Assembly: GCA_027625915.1 (NCBI GenBank)
Contig: JANTQA010000047.1
Span: 7,502,001 to 7,566,000, forward strand
Source: Anaeramoeba flamelloides
Taxonomy: Eukaryota > Metamonada > Anaeramoebidae
Length of the DNA stretch: 64,000 nucleotides
Direction of reading: 5' to 3'
Position 1 is the stretch's first letter. Every line of letters begins with the position of its first letter. Below the pieces are notes generated by a model, which was not told where the DNA came from, did not search any database, and saw nothing but the letters and a program-made list of their open reading frames with translations. Positions 22,841 through 35,258 of this stretch are shown here, piece by piece. The position numbers and the translations under genes were made by a program.

Positions 22841-22848
22841 TGACGTCA
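22841..22848. promoter_or_regulatory. Perfect CRE-type palindrome TGACGTCA
   Basis: This is the canonical full-site motif for CREB/ATF-type bZIP dimers. It lies 271 bases upstream of the acidic-protein start. In DNA this AT-rich a chance occurrence is uncommon (well below one expected in the window). Function is inferred from the motif only. Confidence 0.4.
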
Positions 22849-23980
22849 GAAAAACGATTTTTTCTGTAAAAGTTTTTGGTTTTTTGAATCTTGGTTGTTG
22901 GTGCTATGCCAAAAGCTCAGCCACTTTCTGTTCATTTTTGTCATTTTGTTCCATTCTATTAGTTTTTTTTTAGTAATTATTTCAGTTTACTATTTATTGC
23001 AAAATTTTGACTGATTAGAGAAGGTTTACTAACGAGAATATAATTTTTGGTGCTTTGTATTGGCAAATAGTTACTTGAATGTTAAATATTTTAATCTTAA
23101 ATATTTTACTTGAGGAATAAAACTATTTTGATAAAGAGTTTCCCTTTTTGTTATGATTTAGTATTTGTTTGACTTTGATTTTTTTTTAAGAGTATTTTCA
23201 AATACTGTTAAATATTCGAAGGTTTCAGTTACGATTTTTTTTAAAAAATTTAACCAAAATACTTTTTTAGCTCTGAAAAAATCGTGTTTTGGAAAATCTG
23301 GAGAATTATTTAAACTGTTTCATCCCCCCTGAGTTGTTTCCTCTGTTTTTAGTGGAAATTTATAAAATATTAAAGTCATATTAATCCTATTTATTTTGTT
23401 TTTGTGACTTGTTTATAAGGAGTTGTAACATCTTGAAAAATATTATTTAAAATATGTGTAAGAGTGTAGCCATGGTAATACCGTCAGTAATTTCATCACA
23501 TCTCAGAACACATTCAGAAAATTGTAAAAAAAGGAGATTTTGAAAAATCATTTAATGAATCAAAAAAGGAATCTTCTCTCTTTATTGAATTTAAATTCAA
23601 ATCAAATAATGCTTTGTCTACAAACCAAATCAATGGAAACTAAATCTTTTCATGTGATAAATTAAGGGTAACAGTTTAATTTCATGATCAATTTTTTCAA
23701 AAAAGCAAAAAAGGGTAAAGTATACACATCTAGTACTTTTTAACAAAGATTATTGATCAAAACGTAATTAGGCCATTTAACGAGTAACTCGTGTGGGTAC
23801 TTTTGCAGATCTTGTCTTTTCATCAATTCAACAACATTTACATTTCCTAATTATAATGTTATTAACCACTCATAGAAAAACTCTAATTTTGGAATTACGA
23901 ATCTTTAAAATATGGTGTAATTGCAATGTAGAACACGAGTAAAATTAAAAAGAAGAACAATTAAATATTTTATTTATTAA

Positions 23981-24151
23981 GGGATTAGACTCTATTATTT
24001 TTGTTTTTGACCAATTTCTTAATAAGATTTAATAATCTAGAATTATGTTTAATATTGAAAATAAACAAGGTTTTTCAAAGCAAAGTAATTGACAAAAAAT
24101 TTTATCAATCTCTGAAATTTTGGTAAAAAAAAATTAATAGGGATTAGTCCC
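23981..24151. mobile_element. TTAA-flanked MITE, 171 bp
   Basis: Starts TTAA then GGGATTAGACTC; ends GGGATTAGTCCC then TTAA. The inverted ends share GGGAYTA. It belongs with the other TTAA-flanked elements of the window (4318, 5476 and 35259) by its flank and its GGG start. Confidence 0.5.
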
Positions 24152-27100
24152 TTAAGTAGAAGATATATGCGATTTCGAAGGCTTGAAATAAAAAAAAAAA
24201 AAACATTTAATGGTATTTCGAAATTGGATCTGTTCAAATTTCATCTCATTAACTTTAAACAATTCAGAAATATCTTTCCTTTGGGGTTCTTTGTTCTTCA
24301 AAGACATATACTAATTTAAAGCCAAAAAAAAATTAAAACCAATTAATCATACTTAAAAATTGCAATTTACTTTGTTGAACAACTCTATTTGTTTAAACAA
24401 AAAGGAAGGAAAAGGAAGTGAAAATTTTCTCCCATTTATTAATTAAACATCAGTAATATTTTTTTGTTAAACAATTATTTTTGAAAGAAAACCTGTTCAA
24501 TAATTATTGAGTATCTATTAGATCAATTATGACAAACAATTAAATTATTTTTTTTAAGAGGAATAAATGATCTGGTAATTGTTAAAGTATTTTGTAGGGA
24601 AGAACTCTTTCTTATTATTTTCTTCCAAAGGTAATATACTCTTAGTTTTTCAATAAATTATACAAAATATTTAATCAGCTTTCTATAAAAAATTTTTAAT
24701 AGATCAAAGCTAAATTTGAAATCTCTAATTCTGAAAATCAGTTATATTTTTATGTTTCCCTCTTCTAGGACTTTTAGGACATTAATTTTTTATTTGTATT
24801 CTTGATAACTTTGGCTTTTTTTGGAATGCTTAATGAAAATTTTGTTCCTTTTATTTTTCAATTAATAGTAAAACTTAAGTGTCCAAGAAAACAATTAATC
24901 TCGATAAAAAAAAATCCTTTAGCAACTTTAGAGAGATGCTTTATAATTTTTAAAAGTAAAATATATTTCTTAATAAATGGCCAAATTTTTATTTATTTTT
25001 TGTTTTACTTTTTTTTATTTTATTAAGAGAAGAAAAACCAACATTTCTAGTGTATATAACTGAATACTAAAATAGTAATTTTTTTATTATAATAGATATT
25101 TTCAATTTATAAATATTTTAATTTTCAAAATTTGATTTTTATTGGGATAATTATTTTGAAATGGAGTTTATTTATTTTTGATAATTAAACTAATTTACAA
25201 AATATCTGATACCTTTGTTAAAAATATTCGGATCAAAATAGAAAAAGAAAAATTTAAAAAATATTTTTTTTTCGAGGAAATCTCACTTTTAATAATTTGT
25301 GATAATATTTATCAACATATATCATTTGAAATTTTAATCTTATTTTAATTATACAACAAAAACAACCAAATATTTAATTTGGATAGATCAGAAAAAATCG
25401 ATTATTTAATTTATTTACATTTAATTTCTCAAAATTCAAGAAATGTAAAAGCCCAGGTAATATACATTTTTTTAAAAATTCTTTTGTTTATAAATCAAAA
25501 AATGTATTGATAAAAAAAATATTTGATTATAAATAGCTGTTTTTTATAAGTTTTTGGTAACAAATCCTGTATTTTGAAACCAAAATATTTTTACAAAAAA
25601 TTATCACTTACAACTCTGATCAACTCTCAAAAATATTTTATAAGAGGTATTTACCTTTTTAAACTGCCCGAATTTCTAGAAAATCCCTTCTTCAATTAAA
25701 AAATAATTCCTTTGGGAATGTTTCACATGCACAAAAAGTGATTTCTTAATATTTTAATTTTTTTTACAAAATTTTATCATTTTCCCAAAAAAAAATAAAC
25801 TTTCCCATTTATTCCCCAACCAGAGAACTTTTTTGTCAACGAAATTGGTGTTTATAATATCCAAAAAACAAAATTTAATAAAATAATAAAAATTTTTGGG
25901 GAAGAAAAAGAAATTTAAAAATTGAAAATGATTTTCCAAAATCAAAAAAGAAAAACAACCCAAAACATCTATATGTTATTATTAAATTGTTTTTTTTTTT
26001 TGCGTTTAAATAAATTATATTTTTTTTTGTGAAACCACAACCTTGTGGATGAATTGGAAACATTTTCTAGTTTTTGAAAAATGACAAATCAACAAAAAAA
26101 ACTTAAAAAATTAAGACCCCACCTTTTGGACATTTGAAGAACATTCCCAATGACCAAATTATTAAAATATCAATTCCTTTTCAACTTTTTTTTTTTAGAT
26201 TATGATTCATTTAAAAAGTATTTTTTTACATAATTTGAAAATTAAATATTTTATACTATTTTGAGATTGAGATTAAAAAAAAAGTTACAGCAAATTAAAA
26301 CAAATTATGAAATAACAATAATTTAAATATATTTGGACTGTATTGATTGTAATTTAACTTATAATAAATTTAAAATCAATTCACTTCTCATCTTTAGAAA
26401 CTATCTATTCAATGATAAAATCTAAATTCAATCAGATTACCACATGATTTCAGTTAAATCCCTATTTGGGAACCTCTTGAAAAAAAAAAAAAAAATAAAG
26501 ATAACATATAATATTGGCTACCATATAAATAGGGATATTATAACAAATGACACGAAACATTTTCAAGGCTCCAAACATAACAGGCAATGAAAATAAAAGA
26601 TTTAGAATACTTTTTTAATTTTCCCTCATATTTCTTATATTTGTCCTAATTGAGTAATACAAGGGAACTTTTATTCAAATTTTAATTCGTTTTTCTATAA
26701 CAATTCTTCAATATTGGTCTACAATTGAACCTATAACACATAAATACAAATTTATAAAGCATTAATATCAATACATCTTCGACTTTTTAGAAAATTTAAA
26801 AAAGTTAAAAAAAGAAAAAAAAAATAATTTTCAAAAAAAAAAAGGTTATTTCAGTATCTTTATCCTTTTTAATCAAATATTTAACAGAAAGAACCCAAAT
26901 AGATTAAAATTAATTCCTATTTTGAAAAAAAAATCATATTTTTAACATTTTGAAAATTAAAGAAGTATAAAATTTTAAAATGAAAAGTTGAACTTTTTAA
27001 AAAAAAAATACAAACTTTAATGATCTAAATTATTTTTCATTATTATTTTTATGACTGATCAACTATTGATAATTATCCAGTTATTATTATTTCCTCAAAC

Positions 27101-27656
27101 AATATTATTAAAACTAATAGATTTATTAAATTTTAAGAAAAAAATTTCAAATATAATTTCAAAATTTCTTCTTTGAATTAAAAAAAATGTAAAATAAAAC
27201 ATAATGAAGCCAAGCTTGAGTAATATTGGAATCTTTTGCAGATGACACAACTCTGAATTGTAAAAAATGATTTTTTATAAAAATAATTTATTCATTCTTT
27301 CGAAAATAGAGAATAAACGTAAAAGCCAAACCAACAATTTATAGATGTGATCATAATTTTGAAAAATAGTTTATTAATAAAAGAATTAATTATTAAAAAA
27401 AAAAAAAATTCTTTCATTAAAATTAAACCTTATTTAAACAATAGTAAAAAAAAGAAAATGAAGATTTTAAATTTTGTTAAATGATGAAATGGTTTTTTAC
27501 ATTTTTTTTTTCTGAAAAGCATAATGAAAAAAATTTTAGCATTAATTTTGTAAAGAACATTCAAAAAAAAAAAAATAAAATAAAATAAAAATGAAAAAGT
27601 CTAATAAAAAAGTTATAGAGTAAATTTTTTTTTTTTTTTTTTCAAAATTAATCATT

Positions 27657-30600
27657 TTATTTTAAATTAAAACTTTCGATACCACCAGATGAATTACCAA
27701 TTAAGAGAGAATTATTTTTTGACCAAATAATGTTTTCGATATTGGCATTTTCATGTGAAATGTTCAATTCATTTAACAATTTCCATTTTTTTGATGTGAA
27801 ATTACTAATTTTATTTGAATTACCGATCGACAGATGTGAGCCAGTTTGATCAAAGGCTATGCTAGTATTCTTGTTTGAATCAAAGCCATCCAAGGTTTCA
27901 ATGATTACTTGATCTCTTAAGTCCCAAAGTCTTACAATTGAATCGCTCGTCACTGAGGCGACATGGACACCATAATTTGAACATAAGACTTGTTCAACAG
28001 TAAAGTTTTGATCTGTTTGCAATGTGGCGGCAATTTGTTCAGAACGAATATCCCAAACTTGGATGTTATTGTTTGTTAATCCACACAGGATCAAGGTACC
28101 ATCCGGGTGGATACAATTTGACGAATATTTGAGATTAATGCTTTGGCTTCCCCCATAGTGAAATGATCTAAATTTCTTTTGTGTTTCAAGATCAATTAAC
28201 GACCAACTTAAATCTTCTAGGCAAGTCACCAAAGTCGTATTATCTGGATGGATGTTTAAATCTATTATTTTTGATTTTGATTGATTTTTGTTTTTCTCAT
28301 TTACATCATCACCATTGATATCATAAATATTTATTGTAAATTTTTCATTACAATTTATTAATTTGCCATTCTCTTGATTTTTTAAATTATAATCCCAGAG
28401 CGTAATATCACCCTTCGTAGATCCAACCACAAAACTTTCCATTTTTTGGTTTGCCGATAGCTTTTTATGATCATCTTGAAATTTAAGCTTGGAAATTAAA
28501 TTTGATTGTTCATAATCATATAAACATAAACTATTATTATCATTTAAAGCAATTAAAATATTTGATGAATGTTCCACTGGTTCAAGTACAATAATTGGTT
28601 CTGCTTCATTTTCAAAAATTTTATTATTTGAAGAAATTGTTTGATATTTTTCAATTTTTGGTAATTTGATTTTATGCTTTCGAAGTTTAGATCTCATAAC
28701 TTTTCTTTTTTTTCCAAGCCTATAAAAGAAAAAAGAAATTATTTATAATGTTAATAATTATATTAAAATAATTAGAGAATAAACTTTACATTAAAAAAAT
28801 ATTTGTTATTTATTTTTATTTTTAACTTTAATTCATTTAATTTTGAGTTTAAATTTCTTTTTCTTTTTTTTTATTTTTTTTTCCATCCAAGAGTGAGTAC
28901 TCAAAGTTCACCTTTTTGCTATTAATTTTTTTTTAATTTCCGAAATAAAAAGAAAATTTATTTGTTTTTTCTTTTAATTTCAAAAATTAAAAAAAATTTT
29001 CGTTAGGTTTTCTTGTGTTTTTCTGTTTTATTTGGAAAATCAATAGATTTTTATTAGGTTTTTTTGAGTTTTCTATTTTATTTGTGAAGTGTTCTATAGA
29101 TTTTCGTTAGGTTTTTTTTAATTTTTGAAATAAACAGAAAATTTTAATAAATTTTCGGTTTATTTCAAAAATTAAAAAAAACCTAGAACACTTCACAAAT
29201 AAAATAGAAAATCTCAAAAAAACTCTAGAACACTTCATAAATAAAACAGAAAACCTCAAGAAAATCGCCGTTAGGTTTTCCATAATTTAAAAGAATTGAG
29301 TTAAATCAAAGATTTTACTCTATTCTTTTGAATTCTGGAAAATCTCCGTTAGTTTTTTTTTTACTTTTTGAAATGTAAAGAAAATTTATTTAATTTTCTT
29401 TACATTCCAAAAATTAAAAAAAAACCTAGGCACTCTACGGCACTTGACGACACTCTACGGGCTCTACGTGGTTCCACGGCACTTTTCGAATACCTAATTT
29501 GAATTAGAGATATTGTTGAACCCAGTGAGAGATCGAATCTGATCAATTCTCTCAAGAATCGGATCCGCTCCATAAATTAAGAGGGGTTTTGTTCCAATTC
29601 CATTCAGGTTCGGTTTTTATCATAGTTAAAAAGATTCAAATCAGTTAGATGATTTTTTATGAAATGTAAAAAAAAAAAATGCCACACTTTTTTGGAAATA
29701 CCTTAAACATTCAATTAAAAATTAATAAAAAATATTTATTTATGTAATTTTTTTATTTTAATCCAAAATGTAGTGTAAAAGGTTGTTTAAATAATTTATT
29801 AATATGCTCCTTAAATAGTTTTTCAGAGATTCAATTTTTTTTTATTTAATGTTTCTGATTTTTCATTTTTGATCAAAAAACTTGATTTTTTCATCAAATT
29901 TAAAAAATTACTTTATTAAAATTAATAATACTACAAGAATAAAAAAAACATTCTTAGCTTAATTTTAAAGGTGCAAAATGTGAATTATTGAGTTTTGAAA
30001 AAAAAAAATTAAGAAAATTTGAAAAAAATTATTTTCTTAGAATTTCTGAGGTCCAGAATAATGAAACTAATTTTAAAAGTTTATAAAAATAAATTCTTAT
30101 TTTTGAAAGTTTTTTTTTTTTTTACTATTTAAACTTGTTTAAAAATAATTGAAAAGTTTAATCTTTGATAAAATAATTGCTCTACCATCTTTGATAAAAA
30201 AATTTTTTTTTTTTTAAGGTGAATAGTTCCTTCAATTAAACGTAACTAAACAAATCACCATATATTTTTTTCTCAATTTAAAATTCAGCACGAAAGCAAA
30301 AATGTTTTTCCAAAATAAAAAAAAGACTAAATTCAATCAACAAATTAGTTTTTAACGTTTTGTTTCAACTTTAAAATAAAAATTCTGATTATTTTTTTTT
30401 AAAATTTTGTTATAATATTATTTTTTACTTGATAATTTTTGGTGAATAATCCAAAGATCTTGATGCATGTGTGATAACAATAATTCAAAAAATGATAATA
30501 ATTAAGTAATGGTTTTTGATGTACAGTCTTTCCAAGGCTATTGTCAAATATTTTGAATAAGCAAATTCTGATCTGATATTTTTTTTGTAAAAAATTTCAA

Positions 30601-33600
30601 TAAAAAATAAGAAAGCTATTATTTTTAAAAAAAAAAAAAATTCATAAACGAGCTCATCCGAAAAATGTTTTGTAATATTTAAAACAAAATTTATAGATCC
30701 TAAAATGGCTTTAAAAATCGAAAATTATTTGACAAATTCCTCAAAATTTACTTTTGTAATGGGTGAAATTTTTTTATCATATTACAAGAAAATGTTTCAG
30801 ATGAACTCATTCATGAATTTTTTTTTTTTAAATATCAAATTTCTTTTTTTTTTTTTAAATTTCAAAATTACATATCAACAACAAAATTTGATTCATAAAA
30901 CAGTTTGCAGCAGCCTTGGAACCACTGTAAATTTATTAACAATATTTAGGCGACTTGATCATAGGGGGTGGTGTTTTCCCTAAATATCAGTATTTAAATC
31001 AATTAATAAGAGATAAATATTTCGGATTAATTTTTATCCTTTTACAGTAGATCCAAAATTGGTAATAAACCTTATGAATAATATATAAACCACAGCATGC
31101 ATTGGTTTTGTTATTTTTTTTTTTTTTTTTTTTTTATTTTCTAGAATTTTATATTTTATGTAAAACGTAATCAATTATTGGCATTATTTATACAAGTATA
31201 AGTAAGAATTGGTTTTTAGTAATTTTATTATTAGGGTGTTTTATCATTTAAAAACATTGAACCAGTTAAACCTTAATTCATTTGATCAGGAATATTTACG
31301 ATTGATATTTAACTTTTTGAAAAAATTTTTATACTCACCTTCTGGATTTATTAATGTAATACAAAAATTAAAGGAATATTAAAAGCCTCATATAAATTGA
31401 GTTTGTTGTTTTTAAAAATTAATTTAGATCAATTCTTTTTAATTTTAAATTGTGAATTCTAAATAGAAAACATTTATAAATCAAAAAAAAAAAAAATAAA
31501 TAATTATTGCTCTGAAATTTTTGCTATTCAAAATTAAAAGAGCAGTATTTATAAAAAATGTATTCATGAAAATGTGAATAATGATCTATGAATCAATACT
31601 AAACAATTTAAAACAAATAATCACAGTCAATAGATTTAATCTGATTATTCGTATCATTTTGATACATTAACATTATGTTGTTTGGATCAAATAATCGATT
31701 TAGTAGAGGTTAAATGTATTAAACAAAAGGGTTATACTTAATCTCAGAGAATGTTTAACTGGAGTATAAGGCTAATTTGGTTCTGCTCATGTGATATATT
31801 GATTTTTGTTATTATTTTTTAATTTTGGGTTATAATTAGATAATGTGTAAACTTTATTGTTTGATAAATTTTTCTTTTTTAAGCAAGTAAGTACATTTTT
31901 CAAATTTTGAGTGACACAGTTTACACGAAACTGAATTCTTCAAATCATTCCTTTAACCAAATACATTGATATTTTAATAAATAAGAGGGTAGAATATATC
32001 CTAGTATAATATATTTTCATACCAATTAAAAAAATGAATTTCAAAAAAATGAAAAAATTGAACTTGAAAAAATAAATAAAAATCATTTATTTCTTGATCT
32101 CCTCTATTACATTTGATACAATTACTTATTCTTTATTTGGTTTTATTTTTAATTTTTCATGAAAAAATTTTATTTGTAAAAAACTTTTGATAAACAAATT
32201 ACTTTTCATTTCTAAAGAATTTCCAAAATGAATATTTAAAAATCCTATTTTTATTTAAATAATCTAATTTTAGTTTTGTTTTAGAAAATAGGATGCTTTT
32301 TAAATGACTTTTTCAGAAATATAGATTTATTGAACATATTAGTTTGATTTTATAATAATTTTCATTTTCTAGTGAATGGTAACTCAAAATAATTCAGAAT
32401 CTGATTGAATTTTTTTCTAAAATTTTCTTTTATTTTGGGTTGAATCTTTTGTAACTGTTTTTCGATTTCGAGAATTCAACCACTTTATTTTAATTTTTGA
32501 AATAGTATTCTTTGTTTTCGTTTCGTTTTGATAAAAATATTTGAAAAAAGAAATTATGAAAAACAAATTTGTAAAGAAATGTTTTGTAAAATAATAATAA
32601 ATAGCAATGGGGCTAGAAATACAAGGTTATAACTTGTTTGGATTCATCTAAATTAAGAAGAAAAAGGAAAAATCAAATCTTCTAAAATGGGCTTTTATCA
32701 AATTTTTTTTTTTCTCATTCTTGATTTCAACAAATTTATTTGGAATGGTGATCTTTCGTGTTTGGTCTTCTAAAAGAAAATATTTGTTTCAAATATACAC
32801 CTTCTTTGGTCTATTTTTTGGTTTATTCTTGAATTAATTTCACTCATTGATATAAACACATCTCTAGATCCAAAACCAAATTTAATCAAAAGTTCAAAAA
32901 ATTGAAAAATGATTGATTCAACTCTGAATTACTTTAGGTTCTTTTCTCTTTTCACTTTTCGCAAATAGAGCTGTGAATGGTGTTTTGGTTTCAAAGTTTC
33001 AATATCTGGTGGCACTCAAAAAATATTTTTCAGTAAGGTTTACACAATTAAAATTTTTCAAAATGGTAAAATGTACCATCTTCCTTAAAGAATGTTTAAT
33101 GTAAAAATTAACCAATGTCATTTATAAAATGAAAATAATTTAATTTTTATGTTAATCATTTCTAGTGTGCATGTAATAAATCACTGTTTTAATATTTTAT
33201 GGTTTTTTTCGAAATTCGACATCAATTTTTCAAATGTGTCAGTGAATTACAACAGTTTTAAAAAGGATCCACCAAAAAGATAGAAAAACCCAAATAGAAG
33301 TGTTTTTGGGATTTATTTAAACTTTTCCTTTTCACTTATAGGAAAGATCTGTACTGATAAATGAGGAATTATGAAATAATTTTGAATTTCAAATCACCAA
33401 CTTTTAATCATAAAAATTAAAAAAAAACAAATTTATTCAATTTGAGAGTTTTTCCCCTAACTAAAAAGTTATAACTGTTGAGAAAAAAATGTTGTACAGA
33501 GAAAAATTATTGGACAGCAATTTTAATTTTGAACATTACTGAAAATGATTTTTAATTTCAATCCTTTGTGAAATAAGTAAAGAAAATAACAATAATCTAC

Positions 33601-34927
33601 TTATTAGAATAACGATTAATGTAATTCTACTTTTTCAAAACCTTATCTCTTATAATCTAAAGCAAGTTTAAAAATTACCATTTTCAGAATTAATAGTAAA
33701 CTTGACTAAAACTTGGATTTTTGTTAAAATAGCATGATCTACTTTAGTTGCCAACCATTCAAATGAGTATTCTACACAAACCACAGATTAATGAACTTGT
33801 AACACACTTAAACCCGGATTTATATAAAAGTCATCTAGTTATCAATAGGATTTGATTTTCAATTTTACTAATGTTCCCAATTAAAAATGGTGTACAGCCA
33901 TTTTCCTGTGTCCAAAATTTTTCTCTCAACAGTAAAATTTTATTGTTAAAGCTCATTTTTTTTTGTTTTCAAAAATCCTATAGGATCTTGAAATCACCAT
34001 TAAGAATTGGTATGATCCAAAATTTTTAAAAACAAACAAAAAACAAATTATTTCCATTTTTTGAAAAAGAGGGTGACTAAAAGTTTTCTAAAGGGTTATT
34101 TGTATTGCTTAAAAGAGAGTAAGTCAAAGAGTTTGGGCAACTCCTTTGAAAATTATTCTTCCTCACCTTTTTAGAATGGCTGTCTCAAAAATTACTCACA
34201 AAACATGAAAAACATTTATAAAAAAAAAAATTAAAAAGAAGATTACTTTTCTGAAAGGTTAACGAATTCTTGGACTTTTTCTTGTGGAATTAATTGCTCA
34301 CTTTCATTTTCAATTTTCATTTCTTTTTCAATTTGTTCTTTGTTTTTTGTTTTCTCGTCCTGCTTTTGGCTTGCTTTTAGTTTTTTTTCATTCTTTTTCT
34401 CTTCACTTATATCAGACTTTTGAGATTTTGCTAATGCTGCACGGGCTTCATCACGTTCTGTAATTAATCGTGCAATTACTCTACATGAAGCGTCATATTC
34501 GTAGAGTGTTCGAGCGAGTTCTTCTCGGGTCTATGTTCAAAAATAAAGAAAAAAAAGTTTTTGAATGACAAGAAAATTTTTTCGTTTTTTTTTTTGTTCT
34601 TTTTATATGTGTTGTTTGTTTGGTTGTTGGTTTATTATTTACATTATGAAGCTCTTTTTTCAAAGCAAAAGATTCTAAAATAATTGAGTCCCATTCAGTT
34701 TGTAATACTTCAATTAACTTGGGAATTGAAGAAACCGTCTGTTTGATTTGTTTTGATACACTAGGGAGTTTGACTGGGATTAGATCTTTTTCAGTTAACA
34801 CTTCTTTAGTGATAGGGCATGTGCCCTCAGTTTGAAGATATTTTTCAATAAGCCTTCTTTCAAAAAGGTACCCACTTGTTGTAACTACAGGGTCCTCAGC
34901 TGGTTGTCCGGAAAAGGAGCAAAACAT
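27657..34927 (-). CDS. PRP19: Prp19 (PRPF19) U-box E3 ligase and splicing factor, three exons
   Basis: Exons 34927-34643, 34530-34247 and 28719-27657 give 543 residues (human about 504). Prp19 is the scaffold and ubiquitin ligase of the NineTeen complex, which activates the spliceosome. Residues 1-55 form the U-box, opening MFCSFSGQPAEDPVV with FERRLIEKYL and CPIT. Residues 65-135 carry the Prp19 coiled-coil signature, IPKLIEVLQTEWDSIILESF then LYEYDASCRVIARLITERDE. A Lys/Glu linker leads to the C-terminal WD40 propeller (about 205-543) with DITLWD, IQVWDIR and VRLWDLR blades and FDQTGSHLSIG. The start is the ATG at 34927; the frame continues upstream without an ATG. Exon 2 ends in phase 2 and exon 3 supplies the missing base, so the 5.5-kb intron rejoins the frame exactly. 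Without it the halves would look like two genes. The stop is TAA. Confidence 0.93.
28890..29480. repeat. Hairpin-rich repeat E, longest copy
   Basis: A nested set of inverted modules: CGTTAGGTTTTCT-type boxes face AGAAAACCTA-type boxes; GTTCTAGAG and AACACTTC arms repeat; AAAGAATTGAGTTAAAT faces ATTTTACTCTATTCTTTT. It ends at 29431-29480 in five 10-base units (CACTCTACGG, CACTTGACGA, CACTCTACGG, GCTCTACGTG, GTTCCACGGC). It lies in the PRP19 intron. The strand assignment is arbitrary. Confidence 0.6.
31888..33095 (+). repeat. Dispersed repeat B, copy 1 (~1.2 kb), in the PRP19 intron
   Basis: Aligns by eye with 55500-56762 in the same orientation for essentially its full length. Shared blocks include TTTCAAATTTTGAGTG, ATTTATTTCTTGATCT, GAGAATTCAACCACTTTATT, TAGATCCAAAACCAAATTTA and ATGATTGATTCAACTCTGAA. 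Identity looks like roughly 80%. The motif TTTTGAGTGCCAC occurs near one end and again inverted near the other, suggesting degraded inverted ends. It has no long frame. Confidence 0.75.
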
Positions 34928-35258
34928 TTTGATATTGAAATTGAAATATATTATTAAAAAAAATGAAAATTCTTTTTTAAATTTCAAGTTTAAAATAATA
35001 TTTATTTTTTAATTCTTTGGTATACAAAGAAAGTATATTATAGTGAAAATAAATGTAATTTGAGAAAAAAGTGAAACAGGGTATTAAAAGTAAACAACTA
35101 GAATTAATTAAACATATCTGAAAACAAAAAGGTAAAAGCAACTAAAAGAAGAAACATTTTTTACTCCATAGAATAATTCATTAGATTACTTTCTATCAGT
35201 TCAACAATTACAATTTAGATCTCCTTTTTTTATTACTTTGTTGGAGATTATTGTTTAA

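Larger units (their letters stand above)
22571..27656. other. Intergenic region, mostly AT filler
   Basis: No supported gene over 5 kb. It contains the TGACGTCA site (22841-22848), a 171-bp TTAA-flanked element (23981-24151), and a fragment matching the right end of repeat D near 24828-24875 (AATGAAAATTTTGTTCC). The rest is A/T-rich with short spurious frames. Confidence 0.55.
28720..34246 (-). other. 5.5-kb intron 2 of PRP19
   Basis: Donor GTAATC at 34246 and acceptor TTTTATAG ending at 28720 (minus strand). It contains hairpin repeat E (28890-29480), a GC-richer stretch to 29620, and repeat B copy 1 (31888-33095). One small plus-strand frame (30705-30983) looks spurious. Intron 1 of the same gene is only 112 bases. 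Confidence 0.85.

Noticed and set aside
27657-28719. WD40 exon as a separate gene starting at the Met at 28697
   Set aside because: An acceptor lies just upstream, the upstream residues match the Prp19 linker, and the phase agrees with the distant exon 2. A single PRP19 gene explains both halves.
30705-30983. 92-codon plus-strand frame with ATG inside the PRP19 intron
   Set aside because: It is mostly Phe/Leu/Lys/Asn from A/T runs, with no domain and no conserved counterpart in other repeats. It is expected by chance in this composition.
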